A stretch of 64,000 bases of DNA from positions 1 to 64,000 of the forward strand of contig JAZDMB010000012.1 of NCBI GenBank assembly GCA_043801445.1, given 5' to 3'. The stretch comes from JAZDFP01 sp043801445. Lineage in GTDB: Bacteria > Planctomycetota > MHYJ01 > JACQXL01. A program made the translations under genes and the position numbers. Numbering within the stretch: position 1 is the first letter of the stretch; each line of letters opens with the position of its first letter. Shown here piece by piece: positions 17,507-26,350 of this stretch. Under the pieces are notes generated by a model that was given only the letters and a program-made list of their open reading frames with translations, was not told where the DNA came from and ran no database searches.

Positions 17507-17790
17507 TGCCTGAAACAAACCGGTCGTTGCTCTCTACGAACCGGTCGTTGCCCTCTACGAACCGTTGTTGTCATCTACGAACCGGTCGTTGCCTTCTACG
17601 AACTAGTCGTTGCCCTCTACGAACCAGTCGTCGCTCTCTACGAACCGGTCGTTGCTTTCTACGAACCGGTCGTTGCCCTCTACGAAACATCGTTGCCTTC
17701 TACAAACCGGTCGTTGCCCTCTACGAATCCCTTGTCGCTCTCTACGAACGAGTTGTCGCCCTCTACGAACTTCTCGTAGCTCTCTACAAA
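17507..17790. repeat. Tandem array of 21-nt units (array 2, about 14 units)
   Basis: On the plus strand the unit is close to tgccctctacgaaccggtcg(t); nearly all units are 21 nt, two are 20. On the minus strand, the direction of genes A and B, the array is preceded by GGAAAGGAGGTGATTTG (17792-17808), a near-perfect Shine-Dalgarno. A GTG at 17794 then opens a 63-codon frame of heptads (RRGQRPV, VEGNDRF, VESNDRF) that ends inside the array. Array 3 before the second cassette has the same AAAGGAGGTGATTTG start. Confidence 0.85.
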
Positions 17791-17815
17791 TCACCTCCTT
17801 TCCGTATAGTTAATA

Positions 17816-18832
17816 TTAAGAAAAGAGCATTACGATTTTAGTAGTCAGATAGGCAATCAATCCGCAACAGGGGAAGGTAAGAATCCAGGCAAAGACCATC
17901 TGACCGGAGACGCCCCAGCGGACTGAGGATAGACGTTTAGTAGCACCCACGCCCATTATTGCCGTATTGATGGTATGGGTGGTGGAAAGGGGTATACCCA
18001 GACGCGAGGCTATTTCAATGGTCACAGCTGCAGCAGTCTCAGCCGCAAAGCCATTCACCGGCTCCAACCTGGTTATCTTGAATCCCATCGTCTTCATAAT
18101 TTTCCAGCCTCCGAAGGCAGTGCCGATAGCCATTGTCATGGCACATAGAATGATAATCCAAATAGGAACATGGAATCCCTGGCTTTTGAATACATCCATT
18201 GGAATCACACCACCCAAGGCTAGAGCCAGCGCGAACACTCCGATAAATTTTTGGCCGTCGTTAGTGCCGTGGCTGAAAGCCATAAAGGCAGAAGAGAAAA
18301 TCTGGGCTTTACTGAATATATTTACGCCGGCGCCCCGCTTGATTCTGGCAAAAAGCAGGTAAATCAGGGACATAAGAATAAATGCTCCGATAAATCCGAG
18401 GAAGGTGGAAAATGCCAGTCCAATTAGGACCTTTTTCCAGCCAGCCCAGAGAAGAACTGATACACCTGTCTTGGCTATGCCCGCGCCGGCAAGCCCGGCA
18501 ACCAAGGCATGCGATTCACTGGTAGGCAATCCGAAATACCAAGCAACGGTGGAGAATATAATAATACCCAGCATGGCTGATCCGATGGTGGTCAGGTTAA
18601 TCACCGAGGGATCAACGATGCCTTTGCCTATGGTCATTGCCACGGCCGTGCCAGCCAGCAGAACTCCCATCAGGTTCAAAATCACGGTCATAAATAAAGC
18701 CTGAACTGGCGAGAGTACACGGGTTGATACTACAGTAGCCATAGCATTGGGCGCATCGGTCCAGCCGTTGACAAACTCTGCCCAGAGAATAAGGAGCATG
18801 ACTATAATTAATCCGATTGAGATATCAGGCAT
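17816..18832 (-). CDS. pit: PiT-family inorganic phosphate transporter
   Basis: Inner-membrane, cation-coupled phosphate permease of 338 aa with about ten hydrophobic segments. The duplicated PiT signature is visible: an N-terminal half with FVNGWTDAPNAMATVVSTR and a C-terminal half with AFSHGTNDGQKFIGVFAL, plus a third Asn/Thr-rich stretch PLSTTHTINTAIMGVG. Its start codon overlaps the stop of the DUF47 gene upstream (ATGCCTGA), a usual arrangement for PiT transporters and their partner. The PhoR/PhoB-like pair further upstream on the same strand suggests phosphate-responsive control, although no Pho box was recognised. Confidence 0.92.
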   Translation of the reverse strand: MPDISIGLIIVMLLILWAEFVNGWTDAPNAMATVVSTRVLSPVQALFMTVILNLMGVLLAGTAVAMTIGKGIVDPSVINLTTIGSAMLGIIIFSTVAWYFGLPTSESHALVAGLAGAGIAKTGVSVLLWAGWKKVLIGLAFSTFLGFIGAFILMSLIYLLFARIKRGAGVNIFSKAQIFSSAFMAFSHGTNDGQKFIGVFALALALGGVIPMDVFKSQGFHVPIWIIILCAMTMAIGTAFGGWKIMKTMGFKITRLEPVNGFAAETAAAVTIEIASRLGIPLSTTHTINTAIMGVGATKRLSSVRWGVSGQMVFAWILTFPCCGLIAYLTTKIVMLFS

Positions 18833-19457
18833 ATTTTAGGATAACCCCCTCAATAACATTAGCCACATCTTCGCAGTAATCAATGGCAGTTTCCAAATCT
18901 TCATAGATTTCTTTCCATTTAATGACATTAATAGGATTATTCTTCTCGCGCTCAAAAAGTGAAGTCATTGCCTTACGCAATAATTGGTCTCCTTCATTTT
19001 CAACTGTATGAATATTAACACAATGAGATATTGTTTCTTTAGAATTCTTGATATTTCGTAAGCCGGTAATTGCCTGAGTCACGATATCGGTGGCTTTAAT
19101 CAACAATTCAGCAAATGACTTGGCTTCAGGAGTAATCTCATCTATTTTATAAAGCGCTAAACGGCCGCTTGCCCCATCCATCAGGTCAAGAACATCATCT
19201 AACTTGGTAATGAGTTCGTGGATATCTTCGCGGTCAATTGGAGTTATAAATGTCTTATTAAGCATTTCTATAGTTTGATGAGTAAGTTCGTCGCCTTGAT
19301 GTTCAATATCTTTAATGATACTTACTTTTTCTCCAAGTGATTCAGGGTAGTTTTTCATCAAGTCATCTAATGCCCGGGCGCCGGCTGAAACATTCGCAGA
19401 TGATTTTTCAAACATCTCGAAGAACGCCTTGTCCTTGGTTACCAGTGAACTAATCAT
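18825..19457 (-). CDS. DUF47 (PhoU-like) accessory protein of the phosphate transporter
   Basis: Cytoplasmic helical-bundle protein of the PhoU-related DUF47 (Pit accessory) family. Conserved PhoU-like acidic motifs EHQGDELTHQTIEML and EDIHELITKLDDVLDLMDGA are present. The C-terminus has WKEIYEDLETAIDYCEDVANVIEGVI, where metal clusters bind in relatives. I start at MISSLV (ATG 19455-19457), eight bases after AAAGGA, rather than at 19496. It overlaps pit by 8 nt. The family is thought to modulate PiT transport; a direct role here is inference. Confidence 0.9.
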   Translation of the reverse strand: MISSLVTKDKAFFEMFEKSSANVSAGARALDDLMKNYPESLGEKVSIIKDIEHQGDELTHQTIEMLNKTFITPIDREDIHELITKLDDVLDLMDGASGRLALYKIDEITPEAKSFAELLIKATDIVTQAITGLRNIKNSKETISHCVNIHTVENEGDQLLRKAMTSLFEREKNNPINVIKWKEIYEDLETAIDYCEDVANVIEGVILKYA

Positions 19458-19604
19458 ATTTGTTCCTTTCTTGAACATCTGGCGCCGAAGCGCCATGGCG
19501 CCCTTATGGCGCCACTTTCTTTTAGTTGCTGGAAGTATAAGAAAGATGTGTTAAGGAATTATAAAGAATTTATTAAATCTTGGTGAACCCCGTTAGAAGT
19601 GGTA

Positions 19605-21032
19605 TTACGGAAATCTGATAGACAACTTGATAGTAAATGTGCTTCCTTGATTGGGTTTGCTTGTGACAGATACCTCGCCTTTGAGGGTCTGGATGATGTG
19701 TTTAACAATGGACAAGCCCAGACCGGTGCCGCCCATTTCTCGTGAGCGGGATTTGTCCACCCGATAAAACCTTTCAAATACCCGCGAGAGGTCTTCTTCC
19801 GGTATACCGATACCGTTATCTTCAACAGAGATGATTACATTACCAGCTTCAGATGTTACACTAATTTCAATACGGCCCCCTTCAGACGTATATTTGATGG
19901 CGTTATCCACGATATTGTTTATTGCCTTTCTTAATAATTCCGCATCTGTCTGGATAGACGTCATATCCGCCGGTATTTTCTTTGAAACGGTTTGTTTCTT
20001 GAGTATGGCAAATGGTTCTAAATTATTAAGAACTGAATGAATTATTTCATTTACATCGCAGGTTTTAATCAAGGCAATGTCTTTTTTGTATTCCAGTCGC
20101 GAGAGTTCCAGCAAGTCTTGGACAAGATTATTTAGTTGGTTGACATTGTGGTCAATAATGGCGAGGAATTCCTGCATCTTATCCCAGTCCTCTTTTTTGC
20201 CTTCCTTTATGGTTTCCACATAACCCTTGATAAGCGCCAGTGGTGTGCGCAGTTCGTGCGAGGCATTAGCCACGAAGTCACGTCTGAGCGTTTCGTATTT
20301 GCTCGCTTCACTGAAGAGTTCCCGGAGTTTACTATTCATCAGGTTAATGGCTTCAGCCAGCGCACCGATTTCATCACCTGTCTTGATGGTTATCCGGCGG
20401 CTGAAATCTCCCTTGCTGATTGATTCGGCTACTGAAACCATTTCCTTAACCGGTCTAACTATCCGGCTGACCAGCCAGAACCCCATAACTAAAGCAATCA
20501 GTAACGCAAATATAAAAGTGATGCCTACGGCATGATAAACCTTATCGATGATAAGCGAAACCTGCCTTAAGGGCAAAGACACGCGAATAATTACATCATC
20601 CGGCTTATTATTATCGAACGGGATTGCCAAATATATCATATCAATAGCCATCGTGTGACTGTAGCGGATATTCTGCCCTATCTTTTTCTGTCTGGCGCTA
20701 AGTACTTCCGGACGGTCATTGTGGTTCTCCATCGTGGTGTGGTCATAACCAGAATCCGCCAACACATTGCCATTCTTATCAATCACGGTTATCCTGGTCT
20801 GGATGTCTTTGCCCAGTTCTGTGATATACTCATTGAGTTTATTTGATTCATGAGAGCAATCCCTGATAAAAGCCCGGACCGTATAGGCAGTATTTTCCAG
20901 ATGCTGGCTGATTTCATCCCGGTATGATTGGGAGAATTTCTCTATGGTTACGATAGAAAAAAGTCCCAGCGAGGTAATAATCAGCACCAGATATGTAGCA
21001 ATAAGTTTACGGAAGAGGCGGTTCTTGAACAT
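19605..21032 (-). CDS. phoR: PhoR-like membrane sensor histidine kinase
   Basis: Full sensor kinase of about 475 aa. Two transmembrane helices (about 10-30 and 166-190) flank a periplasmic sensor loop of roughly 135 residues. A HAMP domain (RIVRPVKEMVSVAESISKGD) follows, then the H-box with the phosphorylated His in VANASHELRTPLALIKGY (about residue 259). The HATPase module has an N-box INNIVDNAIKYTSEGGR, then DNGIGIPEEDLSRVFERFY and GGTGLGLSIVKHI. I use the ATG at 21032; a TTG 12 bases earlier also fits. The partner regulator is at 21384, with a DUF1232 gene between them. The phosphate role is inferred from the adjacent pit/DUF47 genes. Confidence 0.9.
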   Translation of the reverse strand: MFKNRLFRKLIATYLVLIITSLGLFSIVTIEKFSQSYRDEISQHLENTAYTVRAFIRDCSHESNKLNEYITELGKDIQTRITVIDKNGNVLADSGYDHTTMENHNDRPEVLSARQKKIGQNIRYSHTMAIDMIYLAIPFDNNKPDDVIIRVSLPLRQVSLIIDKVYHAVGITFIFALLIALVMGFWLVSRIVRPVKEMVSVAESISKGDFSRRITIKTGDEIGALAEAINLMNSKLRELFSEASKYETLRRDFVANASHELRTPLALIKGYVETIKEGKKEDWDKMQEFLAIIDHNVNQLNNLVQDLLELSRLEYKKDIALIKTCDVNEIIHSVLNNLEPFAILKKQTVSKKIPADMTSIQTDAELLRKAINNIVDNAIKYTSEGGRIEISVTSEAGNVIISVEDNGIGIPEEDLSRVFERFYRVDKSRSREMGGTGLGLSIVKHIIQTLKGEVSVTSKPNQGSTFTIKLSIRFP

Positions 21033-21084
21033 ATTGAATCGCAATAAGTATATCTAAGATTCTACCGATATCATATAATTAATC
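21033..21084 (-). repeat. 52-nt leader repeat upstream of phoR
   Basis: Nearly identical to 22070-22121, upstream of the response-regulator gene and in the same orientation (3 or 4 differences by eye). It could be a duplicated promoter or operator. On the minus strand it contains ATTAATTATATGATA and ends right at the start of phoR. Confidence 0.75.
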
Positions 21085-21087
21085 TTT

Positions 21088-21369
21088 TTATCTTACGCCG
21101 TTGACTTTAGCACGACAATCTTCAACTACTTCTTTGGGAATCATCTTTAAGGCGATTATAATAAGCATCGGCACAATAACCAAATCATCAAGTTGGCCAA
21201 ATATCGGGATGAAATCCGGAATAATATCAAAGGGAAGAAAGATATAGCCCAGAGCCAGCCAAAGAAATATCTTCGCACGCATTGGTGTCCGTTTGTCTTT
21301 CAGGACCAGCCGGTAAACATGGATTTCTTGTTTCAGTCGCTTTACCGCAGATTTCCATTTACTAATCAT
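21088..21369 (-). CDS. DUF1232 (YkvA-like) small membrane protein
   Basis: A 93-aa protein with the DUF1232 core LWLALGYIFLPFDIIPDFIPIFGQLDDLVIVPMLI, a hydrophobic hairpin with the conserved D-I-I-P-D-F-I-P motif. Function of the family is not known. It lies between the response regulator and kinase genes of the phosphate cluster, with only 14 nt from the regulator's stop, so it is probably cotranscribed with it. Confidence 0.85.
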   Translation of the reverse strand: MISKWKSAVKRLKQEIHVYRLVLKDKRTPMRAKIFLWLALGYIFLPFDIIPDFIPIFGQLDDLVIVPMLIIIALKMIPKEVVEDCRAKVNGVR

Positions 21370-21383
21370 TTATTTTATCCTGA

Positions 21384-22055
21384 TTATGTGAACTTATATC
21401 CAACGCCACGGACGGTCTCAATGAACGAGCCGGATTTACCGAGTTTTTTCCTGAGTGATGCGATATGAACGTCAATGGTCCGGTCAATGACCATAGCGTC
21501 GTCGCCTCGCCCGGCTGTAATCAGGTCATCGCGTGAAATGACCTGACCCCGGCGGTTAATCAGATACCAAAGTAAGTTAAATTCGGTCTGGGTAAGTTCT
21601 ATTTTCTTATTTTTAACCTCAACAGTTCTGCCATTGTAATCAATAGCGATATCGTCCAATTTGATGATGTCCTTAAATTTAGATGGCTCAAATCGGCGCA
21701 GAATCGCCTTGACCCGTGCCACCATCTCACGCGGGCTGAAGGGCTTGGTGATGTAATCATCAGCGCCCAATTCAAGTCCGAGTATTTTATCTATTTCCTG
21801 TGACTTGGCAGTCAGCATAACGACCGGAATGCGGACGGTTTCTGGTGCGGCTTTAAGCCGTTTGCAAACATCCCATCCATCCATTTTGGGAAGCATAATG
21901 TCAAGCAGAATCAAGTCCGGCTTGTGCTTCTGGGCAATATCCAGTCCCTCAATACCATTCTTGGCGCCAATCACCAGATATCCTTCCTTAGAAAGATGGT
22001 GGTCAACCAGTTTAATCAGGTCTTTCTCGTCATCTATAACCAGAATGGTTTTCAT
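21384..22055 (-). CDS. phoB: PhoB/PhoP-like OmpR-family response regulator
   Basis: A two-domain regulator of 223 aa. The receiver domain (1-120) has the acidic pair in VIDDEKD and the phosphorylated Asp52 in LILLDIMLPKMDG, plus VMLTAKSQ and KPFSPREMVARVKAI. The winged-helix DNA-binding domain (about 130-223) has ELTQTEFNLLWYLINRRGQV and VDVHIASLRKKLG. I start at MKTILVIDD (ATG at 22053-22055) with GGAG nine bases upstream. Assignment to the phosphate regulon rests on the neighbours pit, DUF47 and phoR; OmpR-family members cannot be separated by sequence alone. Confidence 0.9.
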   Translation of the reverse strand: MKTILVIDDEKDLIKLVDHHLSKEGYLVIGAKNGIEGLDIAQKHKPDLILLDIMLPKMDGWDVCKRLKAAPETVRIPVVMLTAKSQEIDKILGLELGADDYITKPFSPREMVARVKAILRRFEPSKFKDIIKLDDIAIDYNGRTVEVKNKKIELTQTEFNLLWYLINRRGQVISRDDLITAGRGDDAMVIDRTIDVHIASLRKKLGKSGSFIETVRGVGYKFT

Positions 22056-22069
22056 AGTTGGGTTCTCCA

Positions 22070-22121
22070 ATTGAATCGCAATAGGTATATCTAAGATTCT
22101 ACCAGTATCATATAATTAATC
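22070..22121 (-). repeat. 52-nt leader repeat upstream of the phoB-like gene
   Basis: Second copy of the leader seen before phoR (21033-21084). Two 20-nt direct copies of gacaagggggacactccgtc follow at 22126-22145 and 22148-22167. Nothing else coding is seen in the 300-nt gap up to the gltA-like gene, which otherwise contains palindromic repeat sequence. Confidence 0.75.
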
Positions 22122-22304
22122 CTTTGACAAGGGGGACACTCCGTCACGACAAGGGGGACACTCCGTCGGCTGTAACCTACTATTTTCTTCATATTCAAGA
22201 TGGTTTTATCTTAAAATCGCCCTCTAATAGTTTGGATATTTTGTTCTCGCAGGACACATAACACTTCTCAAATTATGTTTGTAATCCCTCCACTTCGTTA
22301 CGGG

Positions 22305-22371
22305 ATAACTGGCTGTCCCTACGGGACTCCTGCGGTCGTAACGACCGGAGTTTACCCCGCTTAGGCGGGGT
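22305..22371. repeat. ACTGGCTGT-type palindromic repeat with ACCCCGC/GCGGGGT hairpin
   Basis: gggataactggctgtccctacgggactcctgcggtcgtaacgacc is a dispersed module also found near 58490 and 61466. It is followed by accccgcttaggcggggt (22354-22371), a 7-bp stem with a 4-nt loop just beyond the stop of the minus-strand gltA-like gene. It could terminate that transcript, although no U-run is present. Confidence 0.6.
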
Positions 22372-22373
22372 CG

Positions 22374-23765
22374 TTAACTGCCAGTAATAAATTTATCAAT
22401 AGAGCGAGCGGCGATTTTGCCCTGCCCCATCGCTTCAATCACCGTGGCGGCTCCGGTTACTATGTCACCCCCTGCATAGACTCCCTTTTTGGTCGTGGCT
22501 AATGTCGCAGGGTCAGCATTGATATTACCCCATTTGTTAAGTTCTATTTCAGGCGTGGCTCTCAAGAGTAGCGGATTAGGTCCGTTGCCGATTGCCATAA
22601 TTACAGTATCCACTTCTATCTCAAATTCGGAACCTTTGATAGGAATGGGTTTACGTCTGCCCGATTCATCAGGCTCGCCTAACTCCATCCTGATAGATTT
22701 TATACCGCAGACATTGCTGTCTTTTCCTAAAATCTCTACGGGGTTAGTGAGTAATTGGAAATCAATGCCCTCTTCACGGGCGTGATGGACTTCATCTTTT
22801 CTGGCTGGTAATTCGTCATTAGAACGGCGATAGACGATATAGACCTTCTCGGCGCCGAGTCGCAATGCGGTCCGCGCTGAATCCATCGCTACGTTACCAC
22901 CGCCCACCACCGCTACTATGCGGCTCTTGATTATCGGGGTATCGTATTCAGGGAATAGATATGCCTTCATCAGATTTACCCGTGTGAGATATTCATTAGC
23001 AGAAAATACTCCGCAGAGATTCTCACCCGAGATATGCATAAAGAGCGGTAACCCGGCACCGGTCCCAACGAATACTGCTTTGAATCCCTCGTTGAACAAA
23101 TCATCTATAGTGGCTATCTTACCAATGAGCATATTGAGTTCCACTTTAACGCCTAACATAGAAAGATAATCTACTTCGGCTTGAACAATTGTCTTCGGCA
23201 ACCTGAATTCAGGGATACCGTAAACCAGAACACCGGCAGGTTTATGAAGCGCCTCAAATACGGTTACGTCATATCCTTTAAGAACAAGGTCACCGGCACA
23301 GGTCAGCCCGGCCGGACCTGAACCGACCACTGCTATCTTTCTATTCTTCCTTTCAGGGATATCGGGAATTTTAATAGCGTTATTATTGCGTTCAAAATCA
23401 CTCACGAATCGTTCCAATGCGCCGATTGATACCGGTTTATCCTTCTTACCAACGATACATACTTTTTCGCACTGGTCTTCCTGAGGACAAACCCGTCCGC
23501 AGATTGCCGGCAAGGCATTAGTTTGTTTTATCTTACGGGATGCTTCAACGAATTTATTCTCACTGATTAATTTGATGAATTCAGGTATAGCAACCTCTAC
23601 CGGGCAACCCTTGACACAAAGAGGTTTCTTGCATTGCAGGCAACGATTTGCCTCTTTGATGGCAATTTCAGGAGTGTATCCAAAAGGTACTTCATTGAAA
23701 TTCTTAATCCGCTCCTGCGGTTTTTGTTCCGGCATCTTCTGACGTTCAATCTTTTCTTTTGGCAT
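22374..23765 (-). CDS. nfnB: NADPH-binding flavoprotein, NfnB / glutamate synthase small-subunit family
   Basis: 463 aa. The N-terminal domain has cysteines for two [4Fe-4S] clusters: CLQCKKPLCVKGCPV and CGRVCPQEDQCEKVC. FAD- and NADPH-binding Rossmann folds follow (VVGSGPAGLTCAGDLVLKGY, then VVGGGNVAMDSARTALRLGAE) and the terminal GDIVTGAATVIEAMGQGK. No glutamate synthase large subunit is nearby. Instead it lies just downstream of an NfnA-like subunit (23834). Together they fit the electron-bifurcating NADH-dependent ferredoxin:NADP+ oxidoreductase, or the related sulfide dehydrogenase (SudAB). I prefer Nfn; sequence alone cannot settle direction or partners. Confidence 0.88.
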   Translation of the reverse strand: MPKEKIERQKMPEQKPQERIKNFNEVPFGYTPEIAIKEANRCLQCKKPLCVKGCPVEVAIPEFIKLISENKFVEASRKIKQTNALPAICGRVCPQEDQCEKVCIVGKKDKPVSIGALERFVSDFERNNNAIKIPDIPERKNRKIAVVGSGPAGLTCAGDLVLKGYDVTVFEALHKPAGVLVYGIPEFRLPKTIVQAEVDYLSMLGVKVELNMLIGKIATIDDLFNEGFKAVFVGTGAGLPLFMHISGENLCGVFSANEYLTRVNLMKAYLFPEYDTPIIKSRIVAVVGGGNVAMDSARTALRLGAEKVYIVYRRSNDELPARKDEVHHAREEGIDFQLLTNPVEILGKDSNVCGIKSIRMELGEPDESGRRKPIPIKGSEFEIEVDTVIMAIGNGPNPLLLRATPEIELNKWGNINADPATLATTKKGVYAGGDIVTGAATVIEAMGQGKIAARSIDKFITGS

Positions 23766-23833
23766 ATTTAATTCATTTCAGTAAACTGATTAAGCAGATT
23801 AATCTGATAAATCAGCTAAATCCGCTTACTTAA

Positions 23834-24697
23834 TTATTGTTTTTGTGCTTCAATAGCCACGTCTATACAACTCGGACTATGCTGGAATTTCTCAACCGCT
23901 GTTTTCTCCTCTTTAGAATAGGTTTTCAATCGCTTCTGGAGTTCGTCAAAATCCACCTGATGTCCGTCAAATTCAGGTCCATCAACACAGGCAAATTGGG
24001 TTTTGCCGCCAACCGTTACCCGGCAAACACCGCACATTCCGGTAGCGTCTAACATTATGGGATTGAGACTTACAAATGTTTTTATGTCGTGTGATTTGGT
24101 AATGTTGCAAAGCACCTTCATCATAGGCACAGGTCCAATCGCTACGACCAAATCAATCTTCTCACCGCGCTTAATCACCTCATTAAGCAAGTCCGATGTA
24201 AATCCTTTTCTGCAATATGAGCCATCATCTGTAGCTATAAGCAATTCATCAGAGACATTACGCATTTCAGATTCAAGAATAAGCAGATTTTTGGAACGGG
24301 CGCCGATAATGGAAATGACCTTATTACCGGCTGATTTCATTGCCTGAGCAATCGGATAGACCGGAGCAATACCGATACCGCCACCGATGCACAAAACTGT
24401 TCCATATTTTTCAATGTGAGTTGCCTTGCCTAAAGGACCGATTATATCATGGATTTTTTCTCCCGGTTCCATCTTACCCAATTGCATTGTGGATTTGCCG
24501 ACTGCCTGAAAAACTAATGTCAAAGTCCCCTTGACCGGGTCGGCATCACAGATAGTAAGCGGGATTCTTTCCCCTTTTTCATTCAGCCTTAAGACAACGA
24601 ATTGTCCGGCGCGTCTAGTGCGGGCTATCTTCGGGGCTTCTATAACCATCTGATAAACACAATCACTGAAAATATCTTTTTTGAGGATATTAAACAT
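23834..24697 (-). CDS. nfnA: NfnA-like FAD/[2Fe-2S] subunit of ferredoxin:NADP+ oxidoreductase
   Basis: 287 aa, ferredoxin-NADP reductase fold related to PyrK. An FAD domain (about 1-95, with RAGQFVVLRLNEKGERIPLTI) is followed by a nucleotide domain (GTVLCIGGGIGIAPVYPIAQAM). The C-terminal cluster-binding segment reads MLDATGMCGVCRVTV followed by FACVDGPEFDGHQVDF. An Asp followed by three Cys is the ligand set known for NfnA [2Fe-2S]. This and the adjacent NfnB-like gene make a dihydroorotate-dehydrogenase role unlikely. The 68-nt gap to the next gene holds small imperfect inverted repeats. Confidence 0.88.
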   Translation of the reverse strand: MFNILKKDIFSDCVYQMVIEAPKIARTRRAGQFVVLRLNEKGERIPLTICDADPVKGTLTLVFQAVGKSTMQLGKMEPGEKIHDIIGPLGKATHIEKYGTVLCIGGGIGIAPVYPIAQAMKSAGNKVISIIGARSKNLLILESEMRNVSDELLIATDDGSYCRKGFTSDLLNEVIKRGEKIDLVVAIGPVPMMKVLCNITKSHDIKTFVSLNPIMLDATGMCGVCRVTVGGKTQFACVDGPEFDGHQVDFDELQKRLKTYSKEEKTAVEKFQHSPSCIDVAIEAQKQ

Positions 24698-24785
24698 TAT
24701 TTTTATATCGGTTAAAATATCTTGTTGATTAAGTTATATCTTTTAGAAAGAAAAATGAGCATTGAACATCTTTCATTGCTCATTG

Positions 24786-26252
24786 TTAATTACTCGTTTT
24801 TTCAAATGCCCTTGCTACGCATAAGATAGTTGATTCATCAAAAGGCTTGCCTAATATTTGTAAACCAATAGGAAGATTATTTTTGGTCATGCCATCCCGA
24901 CTTTCATCGGAATTCACCGCTCCACACGGTATAGAAATACCGGGTATGCCGGCGAGATTAGCCGTTACTGTAAAAATATCACAGAGATACATCTTTAACG
25001 GGTCATCTATTTTTTCGCCTATTTTAAATGGAGAAATCGGTGAGGTTGGTCCCATAATCACATCAACCTTTTTAAATGCCTCATCAAAATCCTGCCTTAT
25101 CAACCTCCGGATTTTCAAGGCTCTCAGATAATATGCGTCATAATAACCGCTTGAAAGTGCAAATGTGCCTAATAAGATACGTCTTTTTACCTCTTTCCCA
25201 AAACCTTCACTGCGGCTCTTGCTTATCATATCCCTCAATCCCTGATAATCTTTTGCCTGAGAGGTAAAATGGGTGCCATCATACCGCGCCAGATTGGAAG
25301 ACGCCTCTGATGGCGCAACTAAATAATATGTAGCAATACCATACCGGGAATGAGGAAGCGATATATCCATTATTTTTAATCCCATCTTCTCGTATGACTT
25401 TATTGCCTGATAAACGCTTTCTTTAATCCCAGATTCTATTCCTTCAGAGAAATATTCTTTTGGAACACCAATCCTCAGACCCTTGATATCATTATTAATC
25501 TCCGTCAGATATTCAGGGACAGAAGTATTGATTGATGTAGAGTCCTGGTTATCATAACCGGCGATTGTTTGTAAGAGAAGCGCGCAATCTGAAACATTCC
25601 CAGTCAGCGGTCCTATCTGGTCTAATGATGAAGCAAAAGCAATCAACCCATATCGTGAAATAAGCCCGTAGGTTGGTTTGAGCCCGACAATCCCGCAGAA
25701 CGAGGCAGGTTGCCTGATAGAACCGCCTGTATCCGAGCCGAGAGCCATAAATGCCATATCAGAAGCAATCGCTGCAGCAGAACCACCGGACGAACCACCA
25801 GGCACACGAGATAAATCGTGAGGATTATGGGTCGGTCCAAACGCAGAATTCTCGCAGGATGAACCCATTGCAAATTCATCCATATTAGTCTTACCAATAA
25901 TAATACCATCTTCCTGTTTAATCCGTTTTATTACATAGGCATCGTAAGGAGGTATAAAATCTTTTAGTATTTTAGAAGCACATGTAGTTTTAATGCCATC
26001 GGTACAGATATTATCCTTAATAGCAATCGGGATACCGGCAAGTAAACCGAGTTTTTGAGACTTTGCTATTTTCTCGTCTATTGCTTTTGCTTGCAGTAAT
26101 GCCAAATCTTTAGTCAGCGTTAGATATGCCTTTATTTGCGGTTCAACCGATTCAATATGACTGAATAAATTTTCTACAACCTCTTTTGCCGTAACCTTCT
26201 TCTGTGTAATGAGGTTTTTGATTTCTAAAGCAGTCTGCTTGTATAGTTCCAT
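24786..26252 (-). CDS. gatA: Aspartyl/glutamyl-tRNA amidotransferase subunit A
   Basis: Amidase subunit of GatCAB, which converts Glu-tRNA(Gln) or Asp-tRNA(Asn) to the amidated form using glutamine. 488 aa, typical length. The Ser-cisSer-Lys triad fits exactly: Lys79 in PIAIKDNI, Ser154 in PGGSSGGSAAA, Ser178 in SDTGGSIRQPA. The C-terminal LPIGLQILGKPFDESTIL is also typical. gatB and gatC are not adjacent, so the complex is encoded at separate loci. The start codon lies 100 nt after a palindromic repeat (26279-26320 region). Confidence 0.95.
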   Translation of the reverse strand: MELYKQTALEIKNLITQKKVTAKEVVENLFSHIESVEPQIKAYLTLTKDLALLQAKAIDEKIAKSQKLGLLAGIPIAIKDNICTDGIKTTCASKILKDFIPPYDAYVIKRIKQEDGIIIGKTNMDEFAMGSSCENSAFGPTHNPHDLSRVPGGSSGGSAAAIASDMAFMALGSDTGGSIRQPASFCGIVGLKPTYGLISRYGLIAFASSLDQIGPLTGNVSDCALLLQTIAGYDNQDSTSINTSVPEYLTEINNDIKGLRIGVPKEYFSEGIESGIKESVYQAIKSYEKMGLKIMDISLPHSRYGIATYYLVAPSEASSNLARYDGTHFTSQAKDYQGLRDMISKSRSEGFGKEVKRRILLGTFALSSGYYDAYYLRALKIRRLIRQDFDEAFKKVDVIMGPTSPISPFKIGEKIDDPLKMYLCDIFTVTANLAGIPGISIPCGAVNSDESRDGMTKNNLPIGLQILGKPFDESTILCVARAFEKTSN

Positions 26253-26260
26253 TATTTATT

Positions 26261-26320
26261 GTATGGAATTTCAAAGTTAGCCACGAAGACACAAAGAATT
26301 CTTAGTGTCTTTGTGGCAGA
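26261..26320. repeat. Direct-repeat/palindrome unit, left of radC
   Basis: gtatggaatttcaaag is followed by the palindrome gccacgaagacac...gtgtctttgtggc with aaagaattcttag at its centre. A second copy is at 27112-27178 on the other side of radC. Possible terminator or miniature mobile repeat. Confidence 0.8.
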
Positions 26321-26350
26321 TATTTATTTAGTTACCCGTAAGGGCTTAAT

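Noticed and set aside
22374..23765. Glutamate synthase small subunit (gltD)
   Set aside because: No large subunit nearby and an NfnA-like partner is adjacent; Nfn/Sud assignment fits better.
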